Part shown: positions 1 to 10,800 of the stretch, one piece after another | Layout of the letters: each line of letters starts with the position of its first letter | Numbering within the stretch: the stretch's first letter is position 1 | Assembly: GCA_009746045.1 (NCBI GenBank) | Contig: RPFO01000595.1 | Span: forward strand, 927,510-991,509 | Source: Mesostigma viride | Lineage: Eukaryota > Streptophyta > Mesostigmatophyceae > Mesostigmatales > Mesostigmataceae | Direction of reading: 5' to 3' | Length of the DNA: 64,000 nt | Notes under the pieces: generated by a model | Database searches by the model: none | Told to the model about the DNA's origin: nothing | The model's input: the letters and a program-made list of their open reading frames with translations, nothing else | Made by a program: the position numbers and the translations under genes

Positions 1-96
1 GGTTGGAACCAGCGTTCATAACTATCATGCACTATGAAATGCAATGTCCTTGATGAACCATGAAACCCCGTCCCCCCCCCCCCCTCCCCCCCAAAG

Positions 97-606
97 GTCG
101 TCCGGTCACTTCTCCCAGGGTATGGTGGCCAGGAAGTCTGCGCCGAAGAAGGCTCATTCACCCTCGTCTTCCACGATCCCGTCGGTGCGCTCCGTTGGGC
201 CATGGACATGCAACATGGCCTTCTCTTCCCTCGGGCTGTGCTAGAGGAGGCTCCCGTGGGACGGTTGGCAGCGCTCAAGGTGCGCCGGCACAGCCTGGAT
301 GCCGCCCGATCGGATTGGCCATTGCCATTGCTCAAGTATGGACGCGGCGTGGATGTGCAATCCTCGTTCAACCGGTCGCTGCTCTACCGGGGCCTGCGGG
401 TGCGCATGGGCATCCACGTGGGGGTCCCTGACGCTCAGCAGGGGGTGTCAGTGGGCCAAAACTCGTACCAGGGGGAGTACGTGGACGTGGCAAGGGCGAT
501 TCGGGACATTGCGTCTGGCGGCCAGGTGCTCCTGTCGATGCAGGCGTGGCGCTCGCTTGGCATGCACATGACTTCTACCGTGTGCCACCACATGGGCATT
601 CATGAG
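97..606 (+). CDS. Class III nucleotide cyclase copy A, exon with first cyclase domain
   Basis: Internal exon of an adenylate/guanylate cyclase-type gene whose 5' part lies left of the window. The frame is open throughout and starts at GTCGTCCGG after a C-rich tract ending AAAG. It encodes an EGSFTLVF block, then about 95 residues on GLRVRMGIHVG, the usual core of class III cyclases, and then a GGQVLLS strand. The exon ends at CATGAG before the donor GTGGGT in phase 0. It aligns along its whole length with the 513-nt exon of copy B at 60863-61375. The second metal-binding Asp (EGD-type motif) is Ser here, and the usual N-x3-R pair is replaced by a D-containing segment. The domain may therefore be catalytically weak, or work only as a partner of domain II. 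Family assignment is firm; substrate (ATP or GTP) is unknown. Confidence 0.82.
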
Positions 607-698
607 GTGGGTGCTCAGCACCTCCCTAGATAGCACATCTTACCTATTACCTTTTGGGTTATTGATATGTGTTGATAGGTATGATCCATTATTCATTG

Positions 699-726
699 TC
701 TGCCACCACATGGGCATGCATGAGAT
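699..726 (+). repeat. Partial duplicate of exon end and splice donor
   Basis: The stretch TGCCACCACATGGGCATGCA repeats, with few differences, the last bases of the exon at 583-606 and the start of its donor. The copy lies 116 bp downstream inside the intron. It could act as a decoy donor. Similar junction duplications occur in copy B. Confidence 0.6.
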
Positions 727-1139
727 GAGCAAGAATAGCCTACTTGCTTAGGTAAGCGTGACATCCGTTTTAAAGAAAATCATGCGGAGTGAGATGAAGA
801 AAAAAGCAGGCATTTGCGGACGGAAATTCAGCAGGAAGATATGGAAACTGCAGATGATGTTGTTAGGAAACTTAGCATAGTTAATTTGAGACCGTGCAGT
901 GAGCGGGCGGCATCGCACGCCGCGGGCATGGTGTGTGGGTATGGGGCTGTGTTTTTTTCAGGAAAGGGTAAGGCAGGTTGTAGGTAAGGACCATGGGCTG
1001 GAAGAGAATCTCAAAACAGGGGAATTTTTTTTGGTAAGGAATTCGAGGTTAGCGTTGACATATGGGTCAAATTTTCGGTAGTATGATTAGTGAGTAACTG
1101 TCAGTTGCATGTGATGCACCGGCGGCTTTGACGCTGGCA

Positions 1140-1413
<274 letters not shown>

Positions 1414-1424
1414 CGGCGGGCAGG

Positions 1425-1540
1425 GCGGGAGGGAGGGAGGGAGGGAGGGAGGGAGGGAGGGAGGGAGGGAGGGAGGGAGGGAGGGAGGGAGGGAGGGAGG
1501 GAGGGAGGGAGGGAGGGAGGGAGGGAGGGAGGGAGGGAGG

Positions 1541-1610
<70 letters not shown>
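1425..1610 (+). repeat. (GGGA)n followed by (GA)n microsatellites
   Basis: About 30 GGGA units (1425-1548) run directly into about 30 GA units (to 1610). With the AGAC array this forms a three-part purine-rich compound repeat inside one intron. Confidence 0.97.
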
Positions 1611-1616
<6 letters not shown>

Positions 1617-1879
1617 ATTCTACGAAACCTACTGTGGCTGGGAGGCTGAGCCCGCAAGCCGCAACGGATCGCTTATTGAACCACTTTTGGTGGGCCAGGC
1701 CATCAAGGAGCTCCGTTGCGCAGCGCTAACCGATATGTACCCTCAAGTTGCTGACCCAAGACTACCAGTACTCAGCAAGCCTGTGCACGTCCTCGCGCCA
1801 TGAAGGTCTTTGGCTTGGTCCACCAGATGTAACACTGTCCTGCTCCTGCCCTGTGTGCCCCCTGACCCTCGCCTGCCAG

Positions 1880-2370
1880 GTGAAAGAGGGCTTGCCCCCC
1901 ATCCACCTGATGCAGGTGCTCCCTGAAGAGCTGGCCAAGCGCGCCCCGTTCCCCCCCCTCAAGTCCACAAAGCAGCTGGGGCTGTCTTTTTTTGATGCGC
2001 CGGCGGCTGAGTGCTACGTGAAGGGCGAGCCACCCAAGGACCCTGTGGTGATCGCTTTCGTGTACGTGGCGTATGCCAAGATCCTGCGCAAGACGCCAGG
2101 GTACCAGGGGGGCGTGGACCTGCTGGTGGCATTTGTACAAAGTCGGTTGGCGGAATTTGAGGCGTACGAGGTGGAGGAGAAAGACGGGAACTTCCTGCTG
2201 GCGTTCCGGTCGGCGGGAAATGCCGTCCGGTTTGCCGAAACGATTCAACGGGAGGCAATGGACCTCCCCTGGAGCCCAAAGCTTCTGGAAGAAGAGCAGG
2301 CGGAGGAAATCGTCAAGCCCGCGCTGCCAAGTGTTGAGGGCGGCTTGGCAAAAGAGATGGTCGTGTTCAG
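1880..2370 (+). CDS. Cyclase copy A, exon with N-terminal half of second cyclase domain
   Basis: 491-nt exon, entered in phase 0 after CCTGCCAG and left in phase 2 at TTCAG before GTATGC. It encodes FPPLKS..QLG, then VVIAFVYVAYAKIL, then FEAYEVEEKDGNFLLAF, the order seen at the start of the second domain in tandem algal cyclases. The first metal-binding Asp is lost (VYVAY where D-x-E-G is usual) and the second is Asn (DGN for EGD). Domain II therefore probably cannot bind both catalytic metals by itself. The exon is the same length as its partner at 59891-60381 and differs by few residues. All three reading-phase constraints fit, so the boundaries are well supported. Confidence 0.85.
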
Positions 2371-3260
2371 GTATGCGGATGACAGCATGACGCTAGAAAT
2401 TACAATGACGACAGCCGCCACTGGTGGTTAGGTGAACTAGCACGACATTTTAGGTGAGCAGAGAGCGTGTTAAGTGGCCTCCGTAAGTGCATGGTGGTTT
2501 AGTGTGCACGTACTAGCGATTACATATGTCGGAATAAGAACTTATCTGTTGGAATGCGATTTGATTATTCCTGTTGTAATAAGAACTAGTTATGTCTGCA
2601 ATAAGCAAGCTGTTTTTGTCTGTACGGTGTCTGACTGTGTCATCACAAGTTATGGAATCCCTTTGTCTGCGCTGGGGACGTAACGCCTGCACGACAATAA
2701 CTGACTTTGCCAGCAGCCATGATGCGAATGCATGTTTGCCCCGGTTATTCATTTCTTTGCTCTCATACTTCAATTACTAGCAGCACTTGAGCACAGTATA
2801 CAATAGCCACGACAATGTGTTTTAGCTTCTTGCTCGGGGGATGATATAGTGGATAGAAGGGTGGAGAAGCGGGGGGCAAGAGGCAATGTAGTCTTGATTT
2901 CGTGTACATACTTAAGTGCAGGGCTTGCATTAGCATTACAATTGTTGAGTTGAGTGGCTCTTGCCACTTATTTCTTATGAGTTACTACAAAATACGTGGG
3001 TTAATGATCGGTGAGTAATGGACTCTGTGAGCACGTGCATATGTGGGACAGCATACATGGATCCCCCCTGAAGAACTTAACTGCCCTTTCTATACACCCG
3101 CACACGCCATAGTCCATGACATGCAATACGAGCTCACATGAACCCGGATGGCATGAAATGCTGTCTCATATGGAACTGGGAGGTTCTAGGCCCCCTATCC
3201 TCCTCTTGCTATTGACCCCCATCCCCCATCCCGACTATGGATGCACTATGCACCCTGCAG
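2371..3260 (+). other. Intron of cyclase copy A
   Basis: 890 bp, comparatively AT-rich, ending in CACCCTGCAG. I see no coding segment, repeat array or RNA gene in it. Confidence 0.6.
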
Positions 3261-3486
3261 GGGCCTGCGGCTGCAGATCGGCATGTGCATGGACGTGCCC
3301 AGCGACTGCCAGCCGCACATGGCCACCGGGCGCGCCGCCTACTTTGGGCCGGTCGTCAACCGGGCGGCCCGCATCGCCGCCACAGCCGCCCCCGGCCAGA
3401 CGCTGGTCAATCAGCCGTGCTATGCGATTGCCAAGGATCTGAGCGGGCCCACGCTATTTAAGGAGTTGGGCCAATTCCAGCTGAAG
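3261..3486 (+). CDS. Cyclase copy A, exon with C-terminal half of second cyclase domain
   Basis: 226-nt exon after the acceptor CCCTGCAG. It supplies GLRLQIGMCMD and then AYFGPVVNRAARIAATAAPGQ, the classic Y.G..VN.AAR block of class III cyclases with the transition-state Asn and Arg (NRAAR) intact. Its exact length and reading phase match copy B (58576-58801). The donor at 3487 is GTGCGG, which is weak; GTAAAC six bases downstream would lengthen the exon by two codons without changing frame. Copy B uses a consensus GTAAGT at the equivalent point. Confidence 0.85.
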
Positions 3487-4428
3487 GTGCGGGTAAACAC
3501 AATCTGGCCTATAAACTGTCGTATGTGTGGTGGTTAGAGAATATTGGTTATTGATCAACTTTCCGATAATGTATTACTGATAATACTATTAGCGGCAGTG
3601 TTATAATAGGATTACTAAACAGATTGTTGTTAAATAGTATTGAGGACATTAGTTTGTATTTGTCGGGAGCTGTGGTCTTCTTGTGAGTCTTGCGCCTTGG
3701 GTACCCCATTACATTTGGCCCCACCATTTTGGGGGCACCCATGTGTGGTCAACGGTACTTGCATCAGTCCTGCCTCCCACGGTGGGCACATTCGGCTGGA
3801 CGACTCTCTTACATGCACTGGCGCTTTTGTTGTTCTTGTCTGGATGGCTGTGTGTGTTTGTTTGCTGCTTAGCACTAGGTTTGTGTTAACGTGACAGCCA
3901 GGCCTTTAAAGTAAGCAGCAACTCTCACATGTCTTACCCCTATGCAGCGAATAAACGCTCCCTTTGACAGACAACTGACCCTTGGACCCTTTTGCCCTAG
4001 GGTTAAGCCCTCACTTCATGCCTGGGTCTAGGTGTTTGCCACATACTTCTTTGTTACATGCGTGTTAACTTTAACTCTAGAGTAAAGAAAGTCTTTTATC
4101 TAACTAAATAGAAGTGATAGTAATAGTAATTCTGATCCGTCTACTGTGAATGCGCACTGAATTTTGTGCGGAGTAGTCGTTTATCCCCTAGATCTGCACC
4201 AATTTGAATCCTTCTCATGTCCACCACATTGAAACGTTTTGTGCCTCAAGAGCTCATCGCAATAGAATTCATAGCATCGTAATAGAATTCATAGCGAAGT
4301 CTGAGTAACCCCCCGTGTTTTCTTTGGCCTCTTGATTCCACTTGTAAAGCACATCCTCGATCAAGTTTATTAACCCACAATCAGCAATGAATTCCCAACG
4401 TGTGCTCGTGCTTGCTCCGCATGTGCAG
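3487..4428 (+). other. Intron of cyclase copy A
   Basis: 942 bp, no recognisable coding or repeat content. It includes a 20-bp direct repeat with AATAGAATTCATAGC near 4262-4294. Ends at CATGTGCAG. Confidence 0.6.
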
Positions 4429-5034
4429 GGTGTCAAGCAGCCGATGCACCTCTACCAGGTGTCCAGCGCCGAGCTCAGTGTGCGGCTCTTTCCCCGCACG
4501 CTCAAGCTTGCAAAGGTCACAGAGCCCATCGTGGAGTTCGAGGTCACAACCCCCCGTGCACAAGACGCCGAGGACTCGGTGGCCGACGGCCTCCGGCTGC
4601 CGCCCCACCTGGTGCTCTCCATCTCCCTCAACGCCAAGACGACGCGGAAAAGCATCTCGATGCACGTCAACGCAGGTGGGGGCCTGCAAACCCTGGGCGT
4701 GACCCGGAATGGTGAGAGCCTGGCGCGCAGAGACAACCGCATCAGCCGGCTGCTGTCAGGTCTCTCGACTTCACCACCCATGTCTGATGCCCCCTCCGCT
4801 CCCCACTTGCCGACGAAATCGGGGGCCAACCAGGGGCATCGTAGGCGTGGGCGTCCCTCTGACGAGGCCAAGTCGCACGGACGGCGGTCAGAGGAGTCCA
4901 CCGCCACATGCGTGAGCATCGATGAAGCCTTGTATGACGAGATGTCGTATGATGAGCTGCTCAAGCTGGCCATGAAGCAGCACGAGCAGATAAAGGCGCT
5001 CAAAAAGCTTCCGACGAATGTGCCAGAGAAGTGA
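4429..5034 (+). CDS. Cyclase copy A, terminal exon and C-terminal tail
   Basis: 606-nt last exon, phase 0, ending in TGA at 5032-5034. It opens with GVKQPMHLYQVSS, the strand that closes a cyclase domain. About 25 residues on it has SVRLFPRTLKLAKV. A Ser/Arg-rich, probably disordered linker follows, then a short helix (YDEMSYDELLKLAMKQHEQI) near the C-terminus. The equivalent helix is conserved in copy B although the linker is not, so the tail probably has a function such as dimerisation. The four exons together give 1833 nt, an exact multiple of three, with no stop inside, so this partial gene looks intact. Confidence 0.82.
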   Translation, partial: GVKQPMHLYQVSSAELSVRLFPRTLKLAKVTEPIVEFEVTTPRAQDAEDSVADGLRLPPHLVLSISLNAKTTRKSISMHVNAGGGLQTLGVTRNGESLARRDNRISRLLSGLSTSPPMSDAPSAPHLPTKSGANQGHRRRGRPSDEAKSHGRRSEESTATCVSIDEALYDEMSYDELLKLAMKQHEQIKALKKLPTNVPEK

Positions 5035-5144
5035 CGCCCTGAGATTAGAAGTGGAAGTCCTGAGAAGTGAAGTCCTGATGCTGGCGGGGATGGCTGGGGT
5101 GTTACCGGCGCCCAAGGGGCTGGAAACGCATGTGGTTTTGTATC

Positions 5145-5149
5145 TGTAA
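5145..5149 (+). terminator. Candidate poly(A) signal TGTAA
   Basis: TGTAA lies 111 bp after the stop codon of cyclase copy A in an AT-rich stretch. TGTAA is the usual poly(A) signal of chlorophyte green algae. The motif is short, so this is a position-supported guess. Confidence 0.45.
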
Positions 5150-5339
5150 TAATTTTCCTCTCTGATTTTTTGTACAGCAGGCTATGAGGAAGATTACTTC
5201 CTCGTAGAAAAGTTCTTCGTCGAGAAACTCAGGGCGTTTTTTGCTGGTCATTTCTGTGGGGAGGTTTTTTAGGAGGGCTTTTGTTGTTGTTATGATTAAG
5301 GTGGCTCCTGGTCACCAGGCGGACAAGTGTCGATTCATT

Positions 5340-5615
5340 AATTACTACTAATTGATTAATGAATTATTTAATTACACGTAGACTGTATCACGTGAGCATC
5401 AATCAATGTGGTGTAGACACACATTTGACACACATGAAGACAGTGCTTGCCAAATGCAGTGACACACTTTGCCCCATGGACTGACATGGGGATTCGATGT
5501 CGTTCATAACCTCGTGCCATCGCTCTTTGCGGGTCATCGATCTTACATCTCCAGATTACAGAGAAGTCAGGAGGCGAACCGGGGTTCATTAGCGCGTTCT
5601 TTCGAGGATAGCACA
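5340..5615 (+). repeat. Short interspersed repeat with degenerate palindromic head
   Basis: Begins in an AT/TTAA-rich tract, continues with a damaged version of the CACGTGAC-TGC-GTCACGTG palindrome (5376-5396), and ends with CCAGATTACAGA..CAGGAGGC..TAGCACATG. The same head and end occur at 7952-8402, and the end also at 26552-26715. SINE-like in size, but I cannot identify a convincing RNA polymerase III promoter. Confidence 0.5.
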
Positions 5616-7620
5616 TGACAGTCCATGGGGCAAAGTGCGCAGCTGCCGGCAGAAGCACGACGGCAAGGGGGCCTGGTTCTGGTACAAGCGCCTCGGGCAC
5701 CCGGACGGCCTCGGCCGGCCCCACCGCCACGACGTTCCTGGCGCCCCAGCCAAGCGGCTTCGTACCTGGGCCGCAGTCACTGCCGAGGTCGTGGGGACAG
5801 CTGCACCGCCCCGGCCCCTGCTCCCAGCCGCCGCCGCCCCCGGCCCCGCCTAGGTCAGCGGCAGACTACCTAGTCCCCCCGCTGATCGGCCCGCTTGGCG
5901 CCCCGGCCGTCAGACATGCCTCCTTTCACCTCTCGCGAGGTCACGGAGGCGGTCCAGGGTCTGCGTTATGACGCCGCCACCGGCTCCGACGAGATTCCAG
6001 CCGCAGTTGTGAAACTTGCAGCCGAATTGGAGGACACTGGTGTCATGCTAGGCTCTTCCGGGATATCTGCAACCGCCTTCTGCTGTCGTCCGGCAACCAC
6101 CTCCAGCGGCCTGGCAACACAGTTTTCGCACTATGCTGTACAAGAACAAGGGGTCACCAGCCGTCCCCGGTAACTACAGAGGGGTGTGCATCCAAAGTCG
6201 GCCCCCCTCAAGCTTCTCATGCGGCTCATCCTGAACCGCCTGCGCACAGCCCTGGACGGTCACCTCAGCGAGACTCAGCACAACTTCCGTTCAGGTCGCA
6301 ACACAGTACAGGCGCTCTTCGCTACTCGCCGAGGAAAAACTGCAACGCCTTCAGCCTGGTGAGTCCCCTCGATCTGCACCTTGTGCTGGTGGACTTCATC
6401 AAAGCCTTCGATTCGGTTTTCTGGCCTGCGCTATGGGACATCCTCGCGCTGTTTCGGATCCCCCGCCCCCTTATTGCTGTCATCCGCAACCTGTAATATG
6501 AAGGGTCCACCACTTCGGTGCGCACTTCCTACGGGACCACGCCACCATGCCCTATACAGAAGGGGGTGTGGCATGCTGTCGCCCTACCTGTTCATTATTG
6601 TGGTCGAATACGTACGTAATGATTCAGGCGCGCAAGCGATTTGCCCGCATCGTGGGTAGGGCACCAGGGGTGCGGGTTGACAACCATTTCTGGCATGGCG
6701 GGGCGGAAACGGAGATTCGGCTGGCGGACATCATCTATGCAGACGACACCACCCTCTTCGAGGACACAGGGCACGTGCAGACGTGGCTTGACTGCCTGGC
6801 TATCGAGGCCCGCGCAGTGGGGCTTGAGGTCAGCAAGAAGACAGAGGCTCTGGCGATTGGGCTCACTCACCCACCGCCAGCCCTCTTTCTCCTTGACGGC
6901 TCTCGAGTCCTGTATCGGGACCGTGTCAAGCTGCTGGGCAGCCTCCTTCCCAGCTGCGACTCAGGCTGATGTGAACCACCGCATCTCCCTCGCCTGGCAC
7001 GCTTTACGCCAATACCGGGCCCTGTGGCGCAAGCCCCTGGGCAAGATCGAGAAACAGGACCTGTTTAAGGTTGTCGTCCTTCCTGTTCTTACGTATGGGG
7101 CCGAGACGTGGACCCTCACCGCCGACCTGGCCCGCAAGCTGGACGGCGCGGTCGCCAACTTGCTGCGATCCATTTTCAGAGTAGGATATGCTGCTCATGT
7201 CCGCAATGAGGACCTGTACCTTGGCATGCCATATATCACCAGCAGCATCAAGCAGCGGCGCCTGCAGCTAGTAGGGCACTTAGCTCGCACCAACCAGGTA
7301 GACACCTCACGTGGCCGCCCCCCCGCGGGACTGCGCCCAGCTCAGCCTGGCTGGTACCTCCAGACATGGGCCGGGCCCCGTGATGCTAGACGCCGCAAGG
7401 CCCGCACCTTCAAAGACCAGCTCGTAGAGGACATGGGGGGCCTAGGCCTCTCCGTGATTTGGAAAAAGATTATGGACAAGGCCAAGTGGGCCCAGGTCAT
7501 AGAGGACCGAACGAGCCCCCCCCCGTGGGGAAGCGCCCGCGTGTGCAAACATAGGGGAAGCACGCCAGACAGGTCCCCTAGGGTAGAATTGATCTTGATA
7601 GATGTTTGTAGTAGATAGCT
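5616..7620 (+). pseudogene. LINE-A: decayed non-LTR retrotransposon reverse transcriptase
   Basis: RT core followed by the C-terminal region. Readable blocks are FTSREVTEAV and GSDEIPAAVVKL (about 5925-6020), NFRSGRNTVQALFATRR (about 6282-6330), LVDFIKAFDSVFWPALW (about 6388-6440), LSPYLFIIVVEYV (about 6575), the catalytic IIYADDTTLFEDT (about 6730), LTYGAETWTLT (about 7090) and KQRRLQLVGHLAR (about 7250). Fragments of the same family sit at 29.7-30.6 kb and 55.4-57.2 kb. At least three frameshifts and one in-frame stop break it. No endonuclease domain is visible upstream. The GAETWTL and RRLQLVGH features fit the APE-type LINEs (RTE/Jockey/L1 groups). The exact clade is not resolved. Confidence 0.8.
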
Positions 7621-7659
7621 GTTGTAGATAGATTAGACCGGTATGTAGGACTGTTTGCA

Positions 7660-7731
7660 CCCATCCATCCATCCATCGGGGTTAACAGCTCCGTGACTCC
7701 CCAACGGGAGCACGAGTCTAATTAATTAATT
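7660..7731 (+). repeat. LINE-A 3' terminus: CATC repeats, stem-loop, TTAA tail
   Basis: Short CATC repeats, then ATCGGGGTTAA, a stem-loop in which CTCCGT pairs with ACGGGAG around a GACTCCCCA loop, then GAGTCTAATTAATTAATT. The block recurs almost unchanged at 12797-12869 and 55677-55754. Since it follows the LINE-A reading frame in two of three places, it is best read as the 3' end that the reverse transcriptase recognises. Confidence 0.7.
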
Positions 7732-7732
7732 T

Positions 7733-7945
7733 ATGACAGTCCATGCCTAGCCTATATCCCTGAGCAGGCCGGCGACCTTAGCTGGCCGTGCGCGGCCCAG
7801 GGGCTGCCATTTGAGGATGTTCCGCCCGGTTTGCGCGGGCTTGGTGCCTGCTAGTTTATCTTATGTAGGTGTCTACTACCTGAACTTTGCGAGCCAAGTG
7901 GCCCGGCTAGGCCGAGGCGGCTGTGCCTATAAGAATGAACCAGTC
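7733..7945 (+). repeat. Interspersed repeat shared with 29590-29740
   Basis: GC-rich block of about 160 bp with GCGCGGCC, GCGGGCTTGGTGC, CTAGTTTATCT, GTGTCTAC and GGCTAGGCC..GGCG..TGTGCCTA in the same order and orientation as at 29590-29740. No open frame. Function and class unknown. Confidence 0.55.
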
Positions 7946-7951
7946 TCAGCC

Positions 7952-8402
7952 ATTAATTAATTAATCAATTAATTCATGAATGAATTAATAGACACGTGAC
8001 TGCGTCACGTGAGCAAAAGTCCTCAGTGGGAGGGGAACATGGCGGGATGGAATGGATTAATCAATTAATTAATTAAGTAAGTAAGTAAGTAATAGACACG
8101 TGACTGCGTCGCGTGAGCAAAAGTCCTCAGTGGGAGGGGAGCATGGGATGGAATGGATGGTGTAAGCTATCTATGTGAAGTGTATTTTAAAAAAAAATTA
8201 TACAGGGTTGTGGGCACCGCGGCCCGAATCGCTATGAATGCCATACGCGGTCACAGGCGGAGCCCCCACAGGCTTGGGGGTGGTCTCCGGCTTCATCACT
8301 ACTTGCCATCTATCCTTGCGTACCATCTGCCTCCAGATTACAGACAAACCAGGAGGCTGCCCGGGTGTGAGCCCGTCACGTCTAGTGTAGCAGTAGCACA
8401 TG
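7952..8402 (+). repeat. Two tandem palindrome heads plus SINE-like body
   Basis: Two TTAA-rich tracts are each followed by GACACGTGACTGCGT(C/G)(A/G)CGTGAGC and then AAAAGTCCTCAGTGGGAGG (near 7994 and 8097). A 200-bp body with GGGCACCGCGGCCCGAATC, a GCCCCCAC..GGGGGTGG hairpin and CCAGATTACAGAC follows (8205-8402). The first palindrome is perfect: CACGTGAC and GTCACGTG around TGC. The body recurs at 26552-26715 and in part at 5455-5615. Confidence 0.6.
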
Positions 8403-8559
8403 TCCATATATATTAACTAATATATTAAATAATATAATTACTTACAGCAGAGTGAAATCACTCAAACCAAAGCAAACGCCCAGCTATAAACATATATACA
8501 GAGCCATGTCAAAGCTCTATACTACGATAAGACCAATGGAAACGCCTAACGGGAGGAAC

Positions 8560-10727
8560 CTAATAGCCCTGCTGCACCGCAAAATCAGCCCGCGTACGGC
8601 GGAGCATGATGTCAGCCATGGCCCGAGTCAGCGCCACCGACAAGCGCTGACGCCAACATGACGTCCAGTTCCGCGCCGACCATGGGGCCCGCTGGCCCTC
8701 CAGGTCCAGCCGGTCCTCTCGGAGCCGGCAACACTCCTTGAAGAAGGCGGAGGTCAGGGGCCCCATGGCCCCAAACTCCTCCAGGACAAAGGGCACCACA
8801 CGATGGTGCCCGACGTCGCCGTAGGCCAGGAGCTTGGCCCGCTCCGCCCGGTCCGCCGTGTAACCTGCCGTGAGGGAGGCCCCAGCCACGTGGCTAAGAG
8901 CCGAGGGCCGCGCCACGGAAACGTCGATAAGCAGATGCCGGCCACCCCCCTCAAAGTCCAGCACCACGATGTCAGGCCGGTGGTTGGGGGAATAGAAGGC
9001 AGCGCCATCCGCATCCTCGGACCGGATGTTCGCGTGGGGGAAAACCGACCGAATCATGGCGAGCACCACCGTCAGGAGGACAGTGTGCAAATACAAATAC
9101 CAATTCTGATTCTGTTGGCCCCCCATGCAGGAAAGGTAGTGAGTCCCCGTGGGATCCAGCGGCTGCCCACAGCTACCACAAGGCCACCCGGCCGGAACAA
9201 GAGGCTGCGGGGCAAATAGCTGGTGCCGGAGCGCCACCGAGTAGTGGCTGGGAGCCAAGGCGAATGGGGGGGCCATAGGAAGAGCACGAAGGTACGCCGA
9301 GCCCACACTCCGCAAGGAAAGCGAGAACAGCCACGCACGTCCCTGGGCGTTGAGGTCCGCGAAAAGAGCAATCCAATTGCAGCCGTGTGCAGAATACCTG
9401 CGTAGGTTTTCTGGTGTTTATCGATGACGCGAGCAGGGAATGCGGCGGGAGATTGAACGGAGGCGACCGAGGGAGTGCCGCGAGGGAGGTGGCGCTGTAC
9501 CGCCTGAGCGGCACGGACGGGAGAACAGGCCTGCTGGATCTCAGCATAGGCCGCCTGGATGCATGGCGGTGACGAAGGGCAAAGGGCTGCTGGGGTCCAG
9601 GAGGTCAGGCGCTGCCGTTGCCAAAAGGGGCAGGAGCCGGCAGCTTTCCGCCCACGACTGAGCGACGGAGCCCAAAAATGCTGCTGGGGCCAGCCGGGCG
9701 GCACGAGTCAGACCACAGCCACCCATCCGTGCAGGCAGGGAGGCAATGCGAATAGCATGTGGCGGGAGGTCGGGGCCCGGGACCAGCTGCGCCAAGGCCG
9801 ACTGGATGCGTTCGTCGTGGCCCTCGGCGGCCAGCCGGACCTGAGCCGGAAGAGCGCCCCGGAGCCAGTGAACGACGCGAGGGTGAGCGCAAAACCACAG
9901 AAGCAGACCCTTGGTCTGCGAATCATGAAGGCGCGCAATCAAGGGCAGTACCTCAGTGCGTGCCTCGAGGGCGGCCCGCAGAGCATCGATGACAAACGCG
10001 GGGTCGCCAACCGGAACGCCGAGGACATCCAACCCATGGAGGCGCTCGTCCCGGCCCAAGAGCTGGGGCGGAAAGCCGGAGCAATCACCTTGGGGCGAGT
10101 ACACCGCGCACTTGGCCAGGGTCAACTGGAGGTTGATGTCGGCCACCGCGGTCTGCAGTGCCATGCAGCAGAGCCGCGGTGGTGTCCGGCACAGGGCCCA
10201 GAAGGTAGATATCATCCAAGGAGGCCTGAATAGCGACCGCCGGGTGGGCAGCATGGACCGCTTGGAGGCAACCCTGGAGGGGGGCGGCAAAGTACAGGGG
10301 TCCCAGGGGGTCCCCTTGCTGGGTGCCCGACCGCGACAGCAGGCCGCCGCGAGTGCCGTCCTCCATGATGTGAACCAGTTGGCCGGGCTGGCCGTAGCAC
10401 ACGGCTGTCCAAGCGTACAAGTCCTCGAAGGACTCCATGACGGCCGCAAACATGCTGGCGCGGGACAGACTGTTGAACGCGTTGTGGCAGTCGACCTTGA
10501 CGACAGCGTGGGTGGGGTGGGCCTCAAGGTAGGCCTGCACCGAATGGATGAGGATATCCGCCCCGCCGGGAGTCGTCACCCCCAGCTGGGCCGCCACCGA
10601 GGTCTCACCCGCTGCGAGGGGCGGGCAGAAAAAGGCACGGAGCTCGGGCGCCTTTTGGCGGCAGATCACTGTGCCCACGAGCTTGCGGATCGAGCACCTC
10701 ACCGCAGGCGATCGGGCGCACCTTGCC
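8560..10727 (-). pseudogene. RLE-LINE: 3' part of a restriction-like-endonuclease retrotransposon
   Basis: Reads from VRPIACGEV (about 10715) through VVKVDCHNAFNSLSRA, SGTQQGDPLGPLYFA and the catalytic ASLDDIYLL (about 10210). It continues to LHDSQTKGLLLWFCAHPRV, a zinc finger C-x2-C-x8-H-x4-C (CGSC..THYLSC, about 9140-9175), and RPDIVVLDF...HLLIDVSVARP (about 8920-8980). That last block is the PD/D restriction-like endonuclease type found in R2-like LINEs. The tail has WSARNWTSCWRQRLSVALTRAMAD. Several frameshifts break the reading frame. The gene stops abruptly at the inverted repeat starting at 10728; its missing 5' part is at 27855-28440. Confidence 0.8.
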
Positions 10728-10800
10728 GGGTGGTCCCACGCGGAATGGGGTCATTTTTTGCGCATTTTGCAAGAAAAAAACGCTAGTTTCAATCGTCCGA
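10728..10800 (+). repeat. Left terminal inverted repeat of the 17.1 kb element
   Basis: The outer 24 bp are identical to the reverse complement of the right end. After an extra 9-11 bp the match resumes and runs to AATCGTCCGA. Confidence 0.8.

Noticed and set aside
5560..5615. tRNA gene or tRNA-derived SINE on the - strand
   Set aside because: GGTTCGCCTCC resembles a B-box, but no matching A-box or cloverleaf could be drawn, and the related copies at 8.3 and 26.6 kb lack the motif.
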